64,000 bases of DNA, taken from the NCBI RefSeq assembly GCF_028737255.1, contig NZ_JAQZAN010000004.1:248001-312000 (forward strand). The letters are read 5' to 3'. Below are positions 1 to 15,620 of this stretch, one piece after another (position 1 is the stretch's first letter; each line of letters begins with the position of its first letter). This stretch comes from Actinomycetospora straminea. Its GTDB lineage: Bacteria; Actinomycetota; Actinomycetes; Mycobacteriales; Pseudonocardiaceae. The notes beneath the pieces are model-generated. The model did not search any database. It worked only from the letters and a program-made list of their open reading frames with translations, and was not told the DNA's origin. A program made the position numbers and the translations under genes.

Positions 1-1018
<1,018 letters not shown>

Positions 1019-1022
<4 letters not shown>

Positions 1023-1900
1023 CCACCACCGGCAACACCACCACCGGCAACACCGCCGCCGGGAACACCACCGCGGGCAACACCACCGCGGGCAGCACCG
1101 CCACCGGCATCGACCGTCTCGGCGAGGTCTTCACCCGCGCGAAGGCCGAGGACCGCGCGGCCCTCATCGGCTACCTGCCCGCCGGCTACCCGACGGTCAA
1201 GGGCTCGCTGGGCCTGCTCACGCAGGTGCTCGACGCCGGCGCGGACCTCGTCGAGGTCGGCCTGCCCTACTCCGACCCGGTGCTCGACGGCCCCGTGGTC
1301 CAGCACGCCGTGGAGACCGCGCTGCGGGCCGGGGTGCGGGTGCGCGACACCCTCGAGGTCGTCGAGCAGCTCGCGGCCCGCGGCGGCCGCGCAGTGGTCA
1401 TGACGTACTGGAACCCGGTCCTGCGCTACGGGGTCGACGCCTTCGCCCGCGACCTCGCGAACGCCGGCGGGCTCGGCGTGATCACTCCGGACCTCGTGCC
1501 CGACGAGGCCGCCGGGTGGCTCGCCGCCGCCGACCGCGAGGGCCTCGCGCCGATCTTCCTCGTCGCCCCGTCGTCCACCGACGAGCGCATCGCCGCCACC
1601 ACCGCGGCCACCCGCGGCTTCCTCTACGCCGCCTCGACGATGGGCGTCACCGGCGCCCGGGACGCGGTCTCGGACACGGCGTCCGTCCTCGTCACGCGCG
1701 CCCGCGCCCACACCGACCTCCCGATCGGCGTCGGCCTCGGCGTGCGCAACGGCGCCCAGGCGGGCGAGGTGGCGGGCTTCGCCGACGGCGTCATCGTCGG
1801 CTCGGCCCTCGTCAGCGCCGCCGAGCACGGGCGGGCGGCCGTCGCCCGGCTGACCACCGAGCTCGCCGCCGGGGTGCGGGGCCAGCACACGGGACGCTGA
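1019..1900 (+). CDS. trpA: tryptophan synthase alpha chain with a repeat-built N-terminal extension
   Basis: TrpA cleaves indole-3-glycerol phosphate to indole and glyceraldehyde-3-phosphate and channels the indole to TrpB. The predicted protein has 293 residues. The catalytic pair is visible as Glu79 in [11 protein letters not shown] and Asp90 in VLDGP; these match Glu49 and Asp60 of the E. coli enzyme with an offset of exactly 30. The offset is explained by residues 2–30, a run of TTTGN-type pentapeptides ahead of the conserved IDRLGEVF. The GTG start overlaps the trpB stop (GTGA). No start codon is visible closer to the conserved region, so the extension is probably translated. Confidence 0.97.
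1022..1108 (+). repeat. 15-base tandem repeat coding the TrpA N-terminal extension
   Basis: About six imperfect copies of a 15-base unit encode pentapeptides of the type [29 protein letters not shown]. Copies differ by single substitutions, mostly Thr/Ala changes, and the frame is kept. Such units can expand or contract by replication slippage without breaking the frame. Confidence 0.9.
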
Positions 1901-1911
1901 CCGGCGGGCGA

Positions 1912-1917
1912 TAGCGT
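1912..1917 (+). promoter_or_regulatory. -10 box of a leaderless promoter for lgt
   Basis: TAGCGT fits the actinobacterial TAnnnT -10 pattern. It ends seven bases before GTG 1925, so a transcript would begin at that codon. This supports GTG 1925 rather than the in-frame GTG at 1916 as the lgt start. No -35 box is obvious. Confidence 0.45.
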
Positions 1918-1924
1918 GGCGGCC

Positions 1925-3160
1925 GTGCTCCCAGCGGTGCAGACAGCGGTCACGGCTCTGCCCACCTACCTGCCCACCTACCTGCCCAGCCCGCCGCAGG
2001 GCGTCTGGCAGCTCGGGCCGGTCCCGCTGCGGGCGTACGCGCTGTGCATCATCGCCGGGATCGTCGTGGCGATCCTCTGGACCGAGCGCCGCTTCGTCGC
2101 CCGCGGGGGCGAGCCGGGCACCGTCACCGACATCGCCGTGTTCGCGGTGCCGTTCGGCCTGGTCGGCGGGCGGCTCTACCACGTCGCCACCGACTGGCCG
2201 ACCTACTTCGGGCCGGGCGGCAACCCGATCGCCGCGCTCTACATCTGGCAGGGCGGGCTGGGCATCTGGGGCGCGATCGCGCTGGGCGGTGTGGGCGCGT
2301 GGATCGGCTGCCGGCGCCGCGGGGTGCCGCTGACGGCGTTCGCCGACGCCGCGGCGCCCGGCATCGTCACCGCGCAGGCCATCGGGCGGCTGGGCAACTG
2401 GTTCAACCAGGAGCTCTACGGCGCCCCGACGACGCTGCCGTGGGGCCTCGAGCTCTACCGGCGCGTGGACCCGTCGTCGGGCCTGCCCGACAACCTCACG
2501 GGGGTCGCGCTGGACCCGACCCCCGTGGCGGTCGTGCACCCGACGTTCCTCTACGAGCTGCTCTGGAACCTCGCCGTCGCCGCCCTCGTGGTGTGGGCCG
2601 ACCGGCGCTTCCGGCTCTCCCACGGCCGCGCGTTCGCGCTCTACGTCGCGGGCTACACCGCGGGCCGCTTCGTCATCGAGCTGATGCGCACCGACCCGGC
2701 CACCCGCGTGTTCGGCGACGTCCGGATCAACGTCGTCGTCGCCGCCGTGGTGTTCGCCGGGGCGGTGGCCTACCTCGTGTGGATGCGGGGCCGTCCGCGG
2801 GAGGTCTTCGGGCGCGCGGCCGAGGAGTCGGGTCGGGACGGCGACCCCGTCGACGGGACCGACGACGGGACCGACGACGGGCCCGCCACCGAGTCCTCGC
2901 CGGACACCGGTTCGGGCCACGACGACCCGGGTACGTCGAATCCCGTGACACGCAACGGAAGCACCGGGGACCCGGACGAGGACCAGCGGTCCGAGAACGA
3001 GGCGCAGGTGCGCTCCTCCGAGCGCTCGCCGGCCTCCGCGCCGGGCGGCAAGGGCGGTGCGGCCAACCCCAGCAGCGTCGACGCCGAGCCCGACACCCCC
3101 GACACCCCCGCGGGGCACGAGGACGCGCCGGCGGAGCCCCCGTCGGCCGCCAAGAGCTAG
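1925..3160 (+). CDS. lgt: prolipoprotein diacylglyceryl transferase
   Basis: Lgt moves a diacylglyceryl group from phosphatidylglycerol to the lipobox cysteine of prelipoproteins in the cytoplasmic membrane. The protein (about 411 residues) has several membrane segments and the family signature [13 protein letters not shown]; the conserved histidine lies in [11 protein letters not shown]. Roughly the last 120 residues form a hydrophilic, low-complexity tail rich in Asp, Gly, Ser and Glu, as in other actinobacterial Lgt proteins. The N-terminus has a short TYLP-TYLP duplication. It follows trpA by 24 bases, the order seen in M. tuberculosis (trpB-trpA-lgt). GTG 1916 is an alternative start. 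Confidence 0.96.
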   Translation: MLPAVQTAVTALPTYLPTYLPSPPQGVWQLGPVPLRAYALCIIAGIVVAILWTERRFVARGGEPGTVTDIAVFAVPFGLVGGRLYHVATDWPTYFGPGGNPIAALYIWQGGLGIWGAIALGGVGAWIGCRRRGVPLTAFADAAAPGIVTAQAIGRLGNWFNQELYGAPTTLPWGLELYRRVDPSSGLPDNLTGVALDPTPVAVVHPTFLYELLWNLAVAALVVWADRRFRLSHGRAFALYVAGYTAGRFVIELMRTDPATRVFGDVRINVVVAAVVFAGAVAYLVWMRGRPREVFGRAAEESGRDGDPVDGTDDGTDDGPATESSPDTGSGHDDPGTSNPVTRNGSTGDPDEDQRSENEAQVRSSERSPASAPGGKGGAANPSSVDAEPDTPDTPAGHEDAPAEPPSAAKS

Positions 3161-3173
3161 CCGCATCACAGGG

Positions 3174-3194
3174 GCGCCGGGCGTTCACCGGCGC
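3174..3194 (+). terminator. hairpin after lgt
   Basis: GCGCCGG and CCGGCGC form a perfect 7-bp stem around a 7-base loop, 13 bases after the lgt stop. There is no U-tract, as is common in actinobacteria. It would separate lgt from gltB transcription. Confidence 0.45.
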
Positions 3195-3215
3195 GCCACA
3201 CCGTCGTCGACGGAC

Positions 3216-3221
3216 TACCAT
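3216..3221 (+). promoter_or_regulatory. possible -10 box upstream of gltB
   Basis: TACCAT matches TAnnnT. Transcription from about position 3229 would give a leader of roughly 165 bases before gltB. The leader holds a short in-frame reading frame starting at a GTG near 3268 and ending at TGA 3375-3377, but no riboswitch family was recognised. No clear -35 element is visible. Confidence 0.3.
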
Positions 3222-3393
3222 CGAGCGCGCACTGCGCAGGACGTCGGGGTCCCGCGCCGCCGGTCCGTGGCCGTCCCCTGCTCGACCACCGTCGAATTCT
3301 CCGGGACCTCCACGGACCCGCTGCGCACCCGTCCTGGGCCACCGTCGTCCCCGGGTCACCCACCACCCGTCCCGTGACGACGAGGAGGCACCG

Positions 3394-7999
<4,606 letters not shown>

Positions 8000-8007
<8 letters not shown>

Positions 8008-9523
8008 CCCGCGCGGGTTCCTCAAGTACGAGCGGCAGGACAACCCCAAGCGACCGGTCGGGCAGCGCCGCACCGACTGGCACGAGCTCTACGCCTCGCT
8101 GACCGACCCGGAGGTCAAGGAGGGCACGCAGACCCAGGCCGCGCGCTGCATGGACTGCGGCATCCCGTTCTGCCACTCCGGCGGCGCGGGCTGCCCGCTC
8201 GGCAACCTCATCCCGGAGTGGAACGACCACGTCCGGCGCGGGGAGTGGGCGCGCGCCACCGAGCGGCTGCACGCGACCAACAACTTCCCGGAGTTCACCG
8301 GCGCCCTGTGCCCGGCGCCGTGCGAGGCGGCGTGCGTGCTGTCGATCACGAGCCAGCCGGGCGCCGTGGCGATCAAGCGGGTCGAGTGGTCGATCGCCGA
8401 GAACGGTTGGGTCGACGGGCACGTCACGCCGCAGCCGCCCGCGATCAGCACCGGCAAGCGGGTCGCCGTCGTGGGCTCGGGACCGGCCGGGCTCGCCGCC
8501 GCCCAGCAGCTCACGCGCGCCGGGCACGACGTCACCGTCTACGAGCGCGACGACCGCCTCGGCGGGCTCATGCGCTACGGCATCCCCGAGTTCAAGTTCG
8601 AGAAGTGGGAGGTCGACCGACGCCTCGACCAGATGCGCGCCGAGGGCACCCGGTTCGTGACGAACTGCGAGGTCGGGGGCGAGGGCCCGGCCGCCCTGCC
8701 CGTCGAGCGGCTGCGCGCCGAGCACGACGCCGTGGTGCTCGCCGTCGGGGCGCTGGCCGGGCGCGACGACCGGACGATCGAGGGCCGCGACCTCGAGGGC
8801 ATCCACCTCGCGATGGAGTACCTGGTGCCCGCCAACCGCGAGCGCGAGGGCGACGGCCCCTCGCCGATCAACGCGCGCGGCCAGAACGTCGTGATCATCG
8901 GTGGCGGCGACACCGGCGCCGACTGCTACGGCACCGCCACCCGGCAGGGCGCGATCGCCGTGCACCAGCTCGACCAGTACCCGCCGCCGCCGCGCACGCG
9001 CCAGGACTCCACCTCGCCGTGGCCGACCTGGCCCTACGTGTTCCGCACCCCGCCGGCCCTCGAGGAGGGCGGCGAGCGCCTGTTCGCGACGGCCGTGCGC
9101 CGCTTCGTGGGCGACGACCGCGGGCACGTGCGGGCGGTCGAGCTGTCGTCGGTGGAGGTCCGCCGGGACGCCGAGGGGCGCCGCGAGGTCGTGCCGACCA
9201 GCGAGGAGGTGCACGAGATGCCGTGCGACCTCGTGCTGTTCTCCATCGGCTTCACCGGCCCCGACGACATGGCGCTCATCCCGGGCCTCGGGATCGAGCG
9301 GACGCCGAAGGGCTCGATCGGCTGCGGTTCGGACTGGCAGACCGACGCGCCCGGCGTGTTCGTCTGCGGCGACGCCCACCGCGGCGCCTCGCTGATCGTC
9401 TGGGCCATCGCCGAGGGCCGGTCCGCCGCCGCCGCGGTCGACCGCTACCTCGACCCCGACGGCGCGACGGACCTCCCCGCCCCCCTGCACCCCAACGCGG
9501 TCCCGCTGAGCCCCGCCGGCTGA
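8000..9523 (+). CDS. gltD: glutamate synthase small subunit
   Basis: GltD takes electrons from NADPH through FAD and two 4Fe-4S clusters and passes them to GltB. The protein has 507 residues. An N-terminal cysteine-rich domain (CMDCGIPFC, then CPAPCEAAC) binds the clusters. [14 protein letters not shown] is the FAD Rossmann motif and [13 protein letters not shown] the NADPH motif; a [14 protein letters not shown] segment near the C-terminus completes the FAD site. The GTG start at 8000 overlaps the last eight bases of gltB. Paired hairpins follow the stop, so gltBD ends here. Confidence 0.97.
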
Positions 9524-9530
9524 GGTGATC

Positions 9531-9580
9531 GCAGCGAACGTGCTGTTCGCTGCCTCTACGCGCGCGAACTCCCCGTTCGC
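9531..9580. terminator. two tandem hairpins sharing the stem core GCGAAC/GTTCGC
   Basis: GCAGCGAAC (9531-9539) pairs perfectly with GTTCGCTGC (9545-9553) around a 5-base loop. Ten bases later GCGAAC (9564-9569) pairs with GTTCGC (9575-9580), again around a 5-base loop. They sit between the convergent genes gltD and the NTF2-like gene, so they probably terminate from both sides. The shared stem core suggests that one arose by duplication of the other. Confidence 0.6.
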
Positions 9581-9587
9581 TCGCGGC

Positions 9588-9974
9588 TCAGCCGTCCTGG
9601 ACCGGGGTGATGTGCGTCAGCACGCACCGCCAGCCGTCGGAGCGCCGCACGAACACGTCGGTCGTCCACTCGTCGGCGGGGATGTCCTGCCCGCCGTACT
9701 GCGCGGTGGACAGGACCCGCACGGTCAGCACCGCGGTGTCGCCGTGCACCCGCACCCGCCGCTCGCCGACGCCCTCCATGCGCGTGTGCCCGAGGACGCC
9801 GGAGCGGACGTACGAGAGGAAGTCCGCGCGGGTCGTCACCCCCGACCACGAGACGATGACCCAGTCGTCGTCCATGTACCCGGCGATGCGGTCGGCGTCG
9901 TCGGAGACGATCGCCTCGCTCCAGGCGTCGGCGAGGGCGATCAGCTCCTGCGCGGTCGTGTCCGTCGTCGTCAT
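9588..9974 (-). CDS. NTF2-like / SnoaL-type (DUF4440) protein
   Basis: A 128-residue single-domain protein of the NTF2-like cone fold. It starts MTTTDTTAQELIALADAWSE, the typical long N-terminal helix, followed by IAGYMDDDWVIVSWSG and a C-terminal sheet with DGWRCVLTHITPVQ, a hallmark of the DUF4440/SgcJ group. Members bind small ligands or act as enzymes on varied substrates, so no specific reaction can be assigned. It is convergent with gltD and about 70 bases downstream of the hydrolase gene on the same strand. Confidence 0.8.
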   Translation of the reverse strand: MTTTDTTAQELIALADAWSEAIVSDDADRIAGYMDDDWVIVSWSGVTTRADFLSYVRSGVLGHTRMEGVGERRVRVHGDTAVLTVRVLSTAQYGGQDIPADEWTTDVFVRRSDGWRCVLTHITPVQDG

Positions 9975-10047
9975 GGACCGACGGTAGGACCCGGGGGGAT
10001 CGGGCGTCTTGGACGAACCGGACCCACGCCCGGGCCTACGCCCGAAC

Positions 10048-10854
10048 CTATGCCCGGACCACCGCCACCTCGTCCACGAACGCCGCCACGGCCTCGTGCA
10101 CGGCGTCGCGGTCGTGCTCGTTGAGGACGTCGTGGAGGTCGCCGGGGAACGTCACCACCCGGGCGTCGGGCAGCTGGTCGGCGATCAGCCGGGCGTGCTC
10201 CACCGGCACGACCGGGTCCGCCTCGCCGTGCACCAGCAGCACCGGCACCCCGGGGCGCCGACCGGCCAGCCCGTCGGCGACCTCGGGCCAGGTGTCCGTG
10301 ACCGCCTGCAGCGTCTCCCGCCGGAACCCCCCGTGGTGGGTCAGCGGGTCGTGGAGCAGGGCGTCCACGTACTCGGGGTGCGTGCTCAGCATTTCCCGCG
10401 GGTCCTCGACGGGGAGCTCCGCCTCACCGAGCGCGAGCCACTCGGGGATCCACTCCTGGGCGATCGCCGGTGGCGCGGACATCACCACCGCGTCGGCGAC
10501 CTCGGGCGACCGGAGCGCGAGCAGCAGGGCCGCCAGGGCACCACCCGAGTGGCCGACCAGCGTCAGCGGCACCTGCGGGTGGTCGGCGCGGGCGATCCCC
10601 GCGAGGGTCCGGGCGTCGTCGACCAGCAGGTCCCACGACGCGATGAGCGCACGCTCGCCCTCGCTGCGCCCGTGGCCGACCGCGTCGAGGGCGTACACGG
10701 CCTGCCCCTGCGCCGTGAGCCGCCGCGCCAGGGCGTCGTAGAGACCGAGGTGCTCGCCGTAGCCGTGCAGCAGCACGACCGTGCCGCGGACCGGGGCCTG
10801 CGGTGACCAGCGGTCGTGGAAGACGGAGCCGGCGGAGCCGGGGAACGTGGGCAT
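10048..10854 (-). CDS. alpha/beta hydrolase of the monoacylglycerol-lipase type
   Basis: A 268-residue serine hydrolase. HGYGEH near residue 30 forms the oxyanion-hole strand, GHSGG places the nucleophile at Ser103, and the acid and base are probably Asp213 (GEADPVVP) and His241 (GDLHDVLNE). The HGxGEHxxxY start and cap region resemble bacterial monoglyceride lipases and lysophospholipases. No signal peptide is visible, so it acts in the cytoplasm. Its start lies only 11 bases from a large hairpin (10866-10909) that could affect its expression. The substrate is not shown by the sequence. Confidence 0.85.
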   Translation of the reverse strand: MPTFPGSAGSVFHDRWSPQAPVRGTVVLLHGYGEHLGLYDALARRLTAQGQAVYALDAVGHGRSEGERALIASWDLLVDDARTLAGIARADHPQVPLTLVGHSGGALAALLLALRSPEVADAVVMSAPPAIAQEWIPEWLALGEAELPVEDPREMLSTHPEYVDALLHDPLTHHGGFRRETLQAVTDTWPEVADGLAGRRPGVPVLLVHGEADPVVPVEHARLIADQLPDARVVTFPGDLHDVLNEHDRDAVHEAVAAFVDEVAVVRA

Positions 10855-10865
10855 GGCGGGTCCTC

Positions 10866-10909
10866 CCGTCGGGTCCCGCGCCGGGTGGTCCGGCGCGATG
10901 ACCCGACGG
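10866..10909 (-). terminator. long two-stem hairpin between the cyclophilin and hydrolase genes
   Basis: CCGTCGGGTC (10866-10875) pairs with GACCCGACGG (10900-10909), and inside it CGCGCCGG (10877-10884) pairs with CCGGCGCG (10890-10897) around a 5-base loop. Eighteen base pairs are interrupted only by one bulge. On the minus strand it follows the cyclophilin stop and ends just before the hydrolase ribosome-binding site (GGGAGGA), so it may be a terminator or an attenuator of read-through. Confidence 0.6.
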
Positions 10910-10951
10910 TGGCGCCCCGCACTGTCAGGACGCTGCCGGGACGCTGCCGGT

Positions 10952-11767
10952 CTACGGCGCGGGCGGGGCCGCCACGACGGCGCGCTGGATCTGCACCGGG
11001 ATGGTCGGGGCGCCGCCGCCCGCCTGGTTGGAGCCGTCGTCGCCGCCCGCGCCGACGCGGTCGAGGACGGCGAGCCCCTCGCTCGCGATCCGCCCGATGA
11101 CCGAGTACTCCGGCGGCAGCGCCGAGTCGCCGTAGACGAGGAAGAACTGGCTGCCGGTCGAGCCGGGCTGGGAGCTCTTGGCCATGGCGACGAGGCCGCG
11201 CGCGTACGTCGAGGCCTGGCCCTCGGCCCCCGGGTAGGGCGGCAGGCCCTGCGGGGGCTCCTCGGCGTACTGGTAGCCGGGACCGCCCGCGCCGGAGCCG
11301 GTCGGGTCGCCGCACTGGAGCACCTGCAGGCCCTGGCCGGTCACGAGCCGCGGACAGGGCGTGTCGTCGTAGAAGCCCTGGGACGCGAGGCTGACCACGG
11401 CGTTCACCGCGCAGGGGGCCGACGCGCGGTCGAGGGTCAGCGGGATCGCGCCCTGCGAGGTCTGCAGGGTCACGTCGACCGTCCCGGTGGCCGGCGGGTT
11501 CGGGTCCGGCGGGGTGTTGGGCTTCGCCGCGGGCTCCGACGGGTTGTACCGGCACGCCGGGGCGGCGACGGGCTCGGGCTCGCTCGGGCCCGAGACCAGG
11601 AAGTACACGCCCGCCGCGACGGCGACGACGGCCACCACCGCCACCACGGAGATCAGCGTCAGGCGCTGACGACGGCGCTTGGCCCGCTCGGCCCGCCGTT
11701 CGATCTGGCGTTCCAGCTTGCGCTTGGCGGCCTTCCGGCGCTGCTCGTTCGTCGGCACGGCGGACAT
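10952..11767 (-). CDS. ppiB: membrane-anchored cyclophilin-type peptidyl-prolyl isomerase
   Basis: Cyclophilins catalyse cis-trans isomerisation of prolyl bonds. The 271-residue protein has a basic N-terminus (KRKLERQIERRAERAKRRR), one membrane segment at about residues 36–58, a Pro-rich linker and a cyclophilin domain from about residue 95 carrying GLVAMAKSS and GSQFFLVYG. The domain should face the cell exterior. It matches M. tuberculosis Rv2582 (ppiB) in architecture and position: ppiB, glyoxalase-II-like gene and hisS are adjacent in both. It is divergent from the MBL gene with a short shared promoter region. Confidence 0.93.
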   Translation of the reverse strand: MSAVPTNEQRRKAAKRKLERQIERRAERAKRRRQRLTLISVVAVVAVVAVAAGVYFLVSGPSEPEPVAAPACRYNPSEPAAKPNTPPDPNPPATGTVDVTLQTSQGAIPLTLDRASAPCAVNAVVSLASQGFYDDTPCPRLVTGQGLQVLQCGDPTGSGAGGPGYQYAEEPPQGLPPYPGAEGQASTYARGLVAMAKSSQPGSTGSQFFLVYGDSALPPEYSVIGRIASEGLAVLDRVGAGGDDGSNQAGGGAPTIPVQIQRAVVAAPPAP

Positions 11768-11849
11768 CGTAGGAACCGCGCCGGGCGGTCCCCGTGAGGG
11801 TCTCGACTAGGCTGGTCGGGTCGAGGAATCCGTGGAGGAGGACGAGGAC

Positions 11850-12538
<689 letters not shown>

Positions 12539-12542
<4 letters not shown>

Positions 12543-13813
12543 GCGCGCAGGTCCCGCCCGGCGGCTTCGCCGCGCCCAAGGGCATCCCGGAGTACGTCGG
12601 TCCCGAGTTCACCGCCGTCCGCGACACGCTCGTCCGCGAGGCCGACCGCGCCGGCTACGCCCACATCGAGCTGCCCGTCTTCGAGGACACCGCGCTCTAC
12701 GCCCGCGGCGTGGGCGAGTCGACCGACGTCGTGTCGAAGGAGATGTACTCGTTCGACGACCGCGGCGGCCGCTCGGTGACCCTGCGCCCCGAGGGCACCG
12801 CCGGCGTCGTCCGGTCGGTGATCGAGCACGGCCTCGACAAGGGCGGGCTGCCGGTCAAGCTGCGCTACGCCGGGCCGTTCTTCCGCTACGAGCGCCCGCA
12901 GGCCGGGCGGTTCCGCCAGCTCCAGCAGGTGGGCGTCGAGGCCATCGGCGTCGACGACCCGGCCCTCGACGCCGAGGTCCTCGCCGTCGCCGACGCCGGA
13001 TTCCGCGCGCTGGGCCTGCGCGGCTACCGCCTCGAGATCACGAGCCTCGGCGACGCCACGACCCGCCCGCAGTACCGCGCCGAGCTGACCCGCTTCCTCG
13101 AGAAGCTCGACCTCGACGAGCCCACCCGCGAGCGCGCCCGCATCAACCCGCTGCGGGTGCTCGACGACAAGCGCCCCGAGGTCCGCGCCCAGCTCGAGGG
13201 TGCCCCGCTCATGGTCGACCACCTCTCCGACGAGGCGGCCGCGCACCACGCCGCGGTGAAGCGGTACCTCGACGACCTGGGCGTCGCGTACGTCGAGAAC
13301 CCGTGGATGGTGCGCGGGCTCGACTACTACACGAAGACGACCTTCGAGTTCGTCCACGACGGCCTGGGCTCGCAGTCGGGCATCGGCGGCGGCGGGCGCT
13401 ACGACGGGCTCATGGCCGAGCTCGGCGGGCCGGCCCTGTCGGGCGTCGGCTTCGGTCTCGGTGTCGACCGGGCCCTGCTCGCGTGCCGCGCCGAGGAGGC
13501 CGGCCACGAGGCCGCCGGCCGGGTCGAGGTGTTCGGGGTGCCGCTGGGGGAGTCGGCGAAGGAGCGCCTGATCGGCATCGTCGGGGCGCTCCGGCGCGCC
13601 GGCATCCGCGCGGACCTCGCCTACGGCAACCGCGGGCTCAAGGGCGCGATGAAGGCCGCCGACCGCTCCGGGGCCCGCTACGCGCTCGTGCTCGGGGACC
13701 GCGACCTCGAGGCCGGCGAGATCCAGCTCAAGGACCTCGCCGACGGCAGCCAGACCGCCATCGCGCTCGACGGCGCCGCGGCCGCGGTCGACCGGGCGCT
13801 GTCCGGCTCCTGA
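12539..13813 (+). CDS. hisS: histidine--tRNA ligase
   Basis: A class II aminoacyl-tRNA synthetase of 424 residues. Motif 2 is [17 protein letters not shown], the histidine-specific motif is [12 protein letters not shown], and motif 3 is [12 protein letters not shown]; the C-terminal anticodon-binding domain follows from about residue 330. The GTG start shares four bases with the upstream stop (GTGA). The N-terminal [18 protein letters not shown] corresponds to the family's PKGTxD segment. The next gene is convergent, 92 bases away. Confidence 0.97.
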
Positions 13814-13905
13814 TCAGCCCACGGTGACGGCCGCGCGCTGCGGGTCGGGCGTCAGCAGCGCCGTCGTGGGCGCGGGGTGGAACAGCGGGGCTCCCGGACG
13901 CCAGG

Positions 13906-14769
13906 TCAGGCCAGCCCCAGCACCCGGGCCGCGTTGTCCTTGAGGATCGCCGGGCGCACGTCGTCCCGGATGTCCAGCTCGGCGAAGTCCCGCAGCCAGC
14001 GGTCGGGCGTGATCACCGGGAAGTCGGAGCCGAACAGCACCTTGTCGCGCAGCTGCCGCGACGCCGCGCGGACCAGCTGCGGCGGGAAGTACTTCGGCGA
14101 CCAGCCCGAGAGGTCGATGTAGACGTTCGCCTTGTGCCCCGCGATCGAGATCGCCGCGTCCTGCCACGGCACCGAGGGGTGGGCGAAGATCATGGTCAGC
14201 GACGGGAAGTCCGCGGCGACGTCGTCGAGCAGCATCGGGTCCGAGTAGCGCAGCTTGAGCCCCGCGCCGCCGGGCAGGCCCGCGCCGATGCCCGTCTGGC
14301 CGGTGTGGAAGAGCGCGGGCACGCCGGCCTCGGCGATCGCCTCGTAGAGCGGGTAGAAGACACGGTCGTTGGGCTCGAAGCCCTGCAGCGTGGGGTGGAA
14401 CTTGAAGCCGCGCGCCCCCTGCTCGACCAGCCGCCGGACGCGCGCGACCGACGCCCGCCCGCCGTGCGGGTCGACGGAGCCGAACGGGATGAGCACGTCG
14501 GGGAACGCCGACGCCCGCTCGACGATCTCCTCGCTCGACAGCGGCGGGTGCCCGGTCTGCGCGGGGGCGTCGACGGTGAACACGACCGCGGCCATCGACC
14601 GCTCGCGGTAGTGCGCGGCGATCGCCTCGACGGTCGGCGTGCGGTCCTGGTCGCTGCGGAAGTAGGCCGCCGAGGCGTCGAGCAGCTCGTCGGTCAGGGC
14701 GAAGCAGCCGTGGGCGTCCTGCTCGACGTGGGTGTGGACGTCGATGGCGGTGAGGTCCTCGATGTTCAT
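13906..14769 (-). CDS. amidohydrolase-superfamily hydrolase, CouO-like
   Basis: A 287-residue metal-dependent amidohydrolase of the ACMSD/2-pyrone-dicarboxylate-lactonase type. Metal ligands are visible as VHTH (His12, His14), a histidine in FAHPS and an aspartate in FGSDFP. It is the last gene of a five-gene minus-strand operon; its ATG overlaps the preceding stop (ATGA) and GAGGGAGAG lies upstream. In rhodococcal hydroxycinnamate clusters a related enzyme (CouO) cleaves an aryl-beta-ketoacyl-CoA. The neighbours fit that role, but the substrate is inferred from context. Confidence 0.85.
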   Translation of the reverse strand: MNIEDLTAIDVHTHVEQDAHGCFALTDELLDASAAYFRSDQDRTPTVEAIAAHYRERSMAAVVFTVDAPAQTGHPPLSSEEIVERASAFPDVLIPFGSVDPHGGRASVARVRRLVEQGARGFKFHPTLQGFEPNDRVFYPLYEAIAEAGVPALFHTGQTGIGAGLPGGAGLKLRYSDPMLLDDVAADFPSLTMIFAHPSVPWQDAAISIAGHKANVYIDLSGWSPKYFPPQLVRAASRQLRDKVLFGSDFPVITPDRWLRDFAELDIRDDVRPAILKDNAARVLGLA

Positions 14770-15620
14770 CGGCTCTCCCTCGCGGTCAGGACGGCCCGGA
14801 TGACGGCGTCGCGCCGGGCGAGCAGGGTGTCGGGGTCGGTGCCCTCGACGGCCTCGGTGACCTGCGTGACGAGGCGGTCGGCGAGCTCCGGGGTCATGGT
14901 CGGGCTGCCGAGGTCGCCCCAGAGCGCCTCGGTGCCGGGGTGCAGGTGCTCGAGGACGTGCCCGAGGCCGCCGGGCCCACCGGAGAGGTGCTGGCCGGTG
15001 ATCGGCCCGACGGCGGCCCAGCGCAGCCCGGGACCCTCGGTGATGGCGGTGTCGACGTCGGCGACCGTCGCCACCCCGCGCTCGACCAGCGAGTACGCCT
15101 CGCGCCACAGGGCGGCCTGGAGCCGGTTGGCGAGGTGGCCGGGGAGCTCGGCGCGCAGGCGCAGCGGCGTGCGCCCCACGCCCGCGTAGAACGCCATCGC
15201 GGCGTCGACGGCGGCCTCGGACGTCGCCTCCCCGGGCACGACCTCGACGAGCGGCACGAGGTGCGGCGGGTTGAACGGGTGCCCGACGAGCACCCGCTCG
15301 GGGTGGCCGGGCACCCCGCGGGCGAGGTCGGTGGGCCGCAGCATCGACGAGCTGCTGGCGATGACGACCTCGGGGCGGGTCGCGGCGTCGAGCGTCGCGA
15401 GCAGGGTGTGCTTGAGCTCCAGGCGCTCGGGGCCGTTCTCCTGGACGAAGTCGGCGCCGTCGACGGCCTCGGCGGGGTCGGGGGTGAAGGCCACGCCGTC
15501 GGGGAGCCGTTCCGCGGCACCCGTCGCGGGGTCGGTGGCGACGACCTCGTGGCCGTGGGCGAGGAACAGGCGCGCCCAGCTCACGCCGATGACGCCGGTC
15601 CCGACGACCGCGACCCTCAT
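14766..15620 (-). CDS. 3-hydroxyacyl-CoA dehydrogenase family protein
   Basis: A 284-residue NAD-dependent dehydrogenase. VAVVGTGVIGVSWARLF is the N-terminal Rossmann motif, GHPFNPPHLVPLVEVVPG the family signature with the catalytic histidine, and the C-terminal helical domain carries LANRLQAALWREA. The single short C-terminal domain resembles the L-carnitine dehydrogenase / lambda-crystallin branch as well as 3-hydroxybutyryl-CoA dehydrogenases. Stop/start overlaps on both sides show co-translation in the operon. The likely job is oxidation of a 3-hydroxyacyl-CoA to the 3-keto form before thiolysis or hydrolysis. Confidence 0.88.
   Translation of the reverse strand: MRVAVVGTGVIGVSWARLFLAHGHEVVATDPATGAAERLPDGVAFTPDPAEAVDGADFVQENGPERLELKHTLLATLDAATRPEVVIASSSSMLRPTDLARGVPGHPERVLVGHPFNPPHLVPLVEVVPGEATSEAAVDAAMAFYAGVGRTPLRLRAELPGHLANRLQAALWREAYSLVERGVATVADVDTAITEGPGLRWAAVGPITGQHLSGGPGGLGHVLEHLHPGTEALWGDLGSPTMTPELADRLVTQVTEAVEGTDPDTLLARRDAVIRAVLTARESR

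Noticed and set aside
9531-9580. LexA box in GCGAAC…GTTCGC
   Set aside because: The spacer is five bases rather than four, the outer bases differ, and it lies between converging gene ends where terminators are expected.
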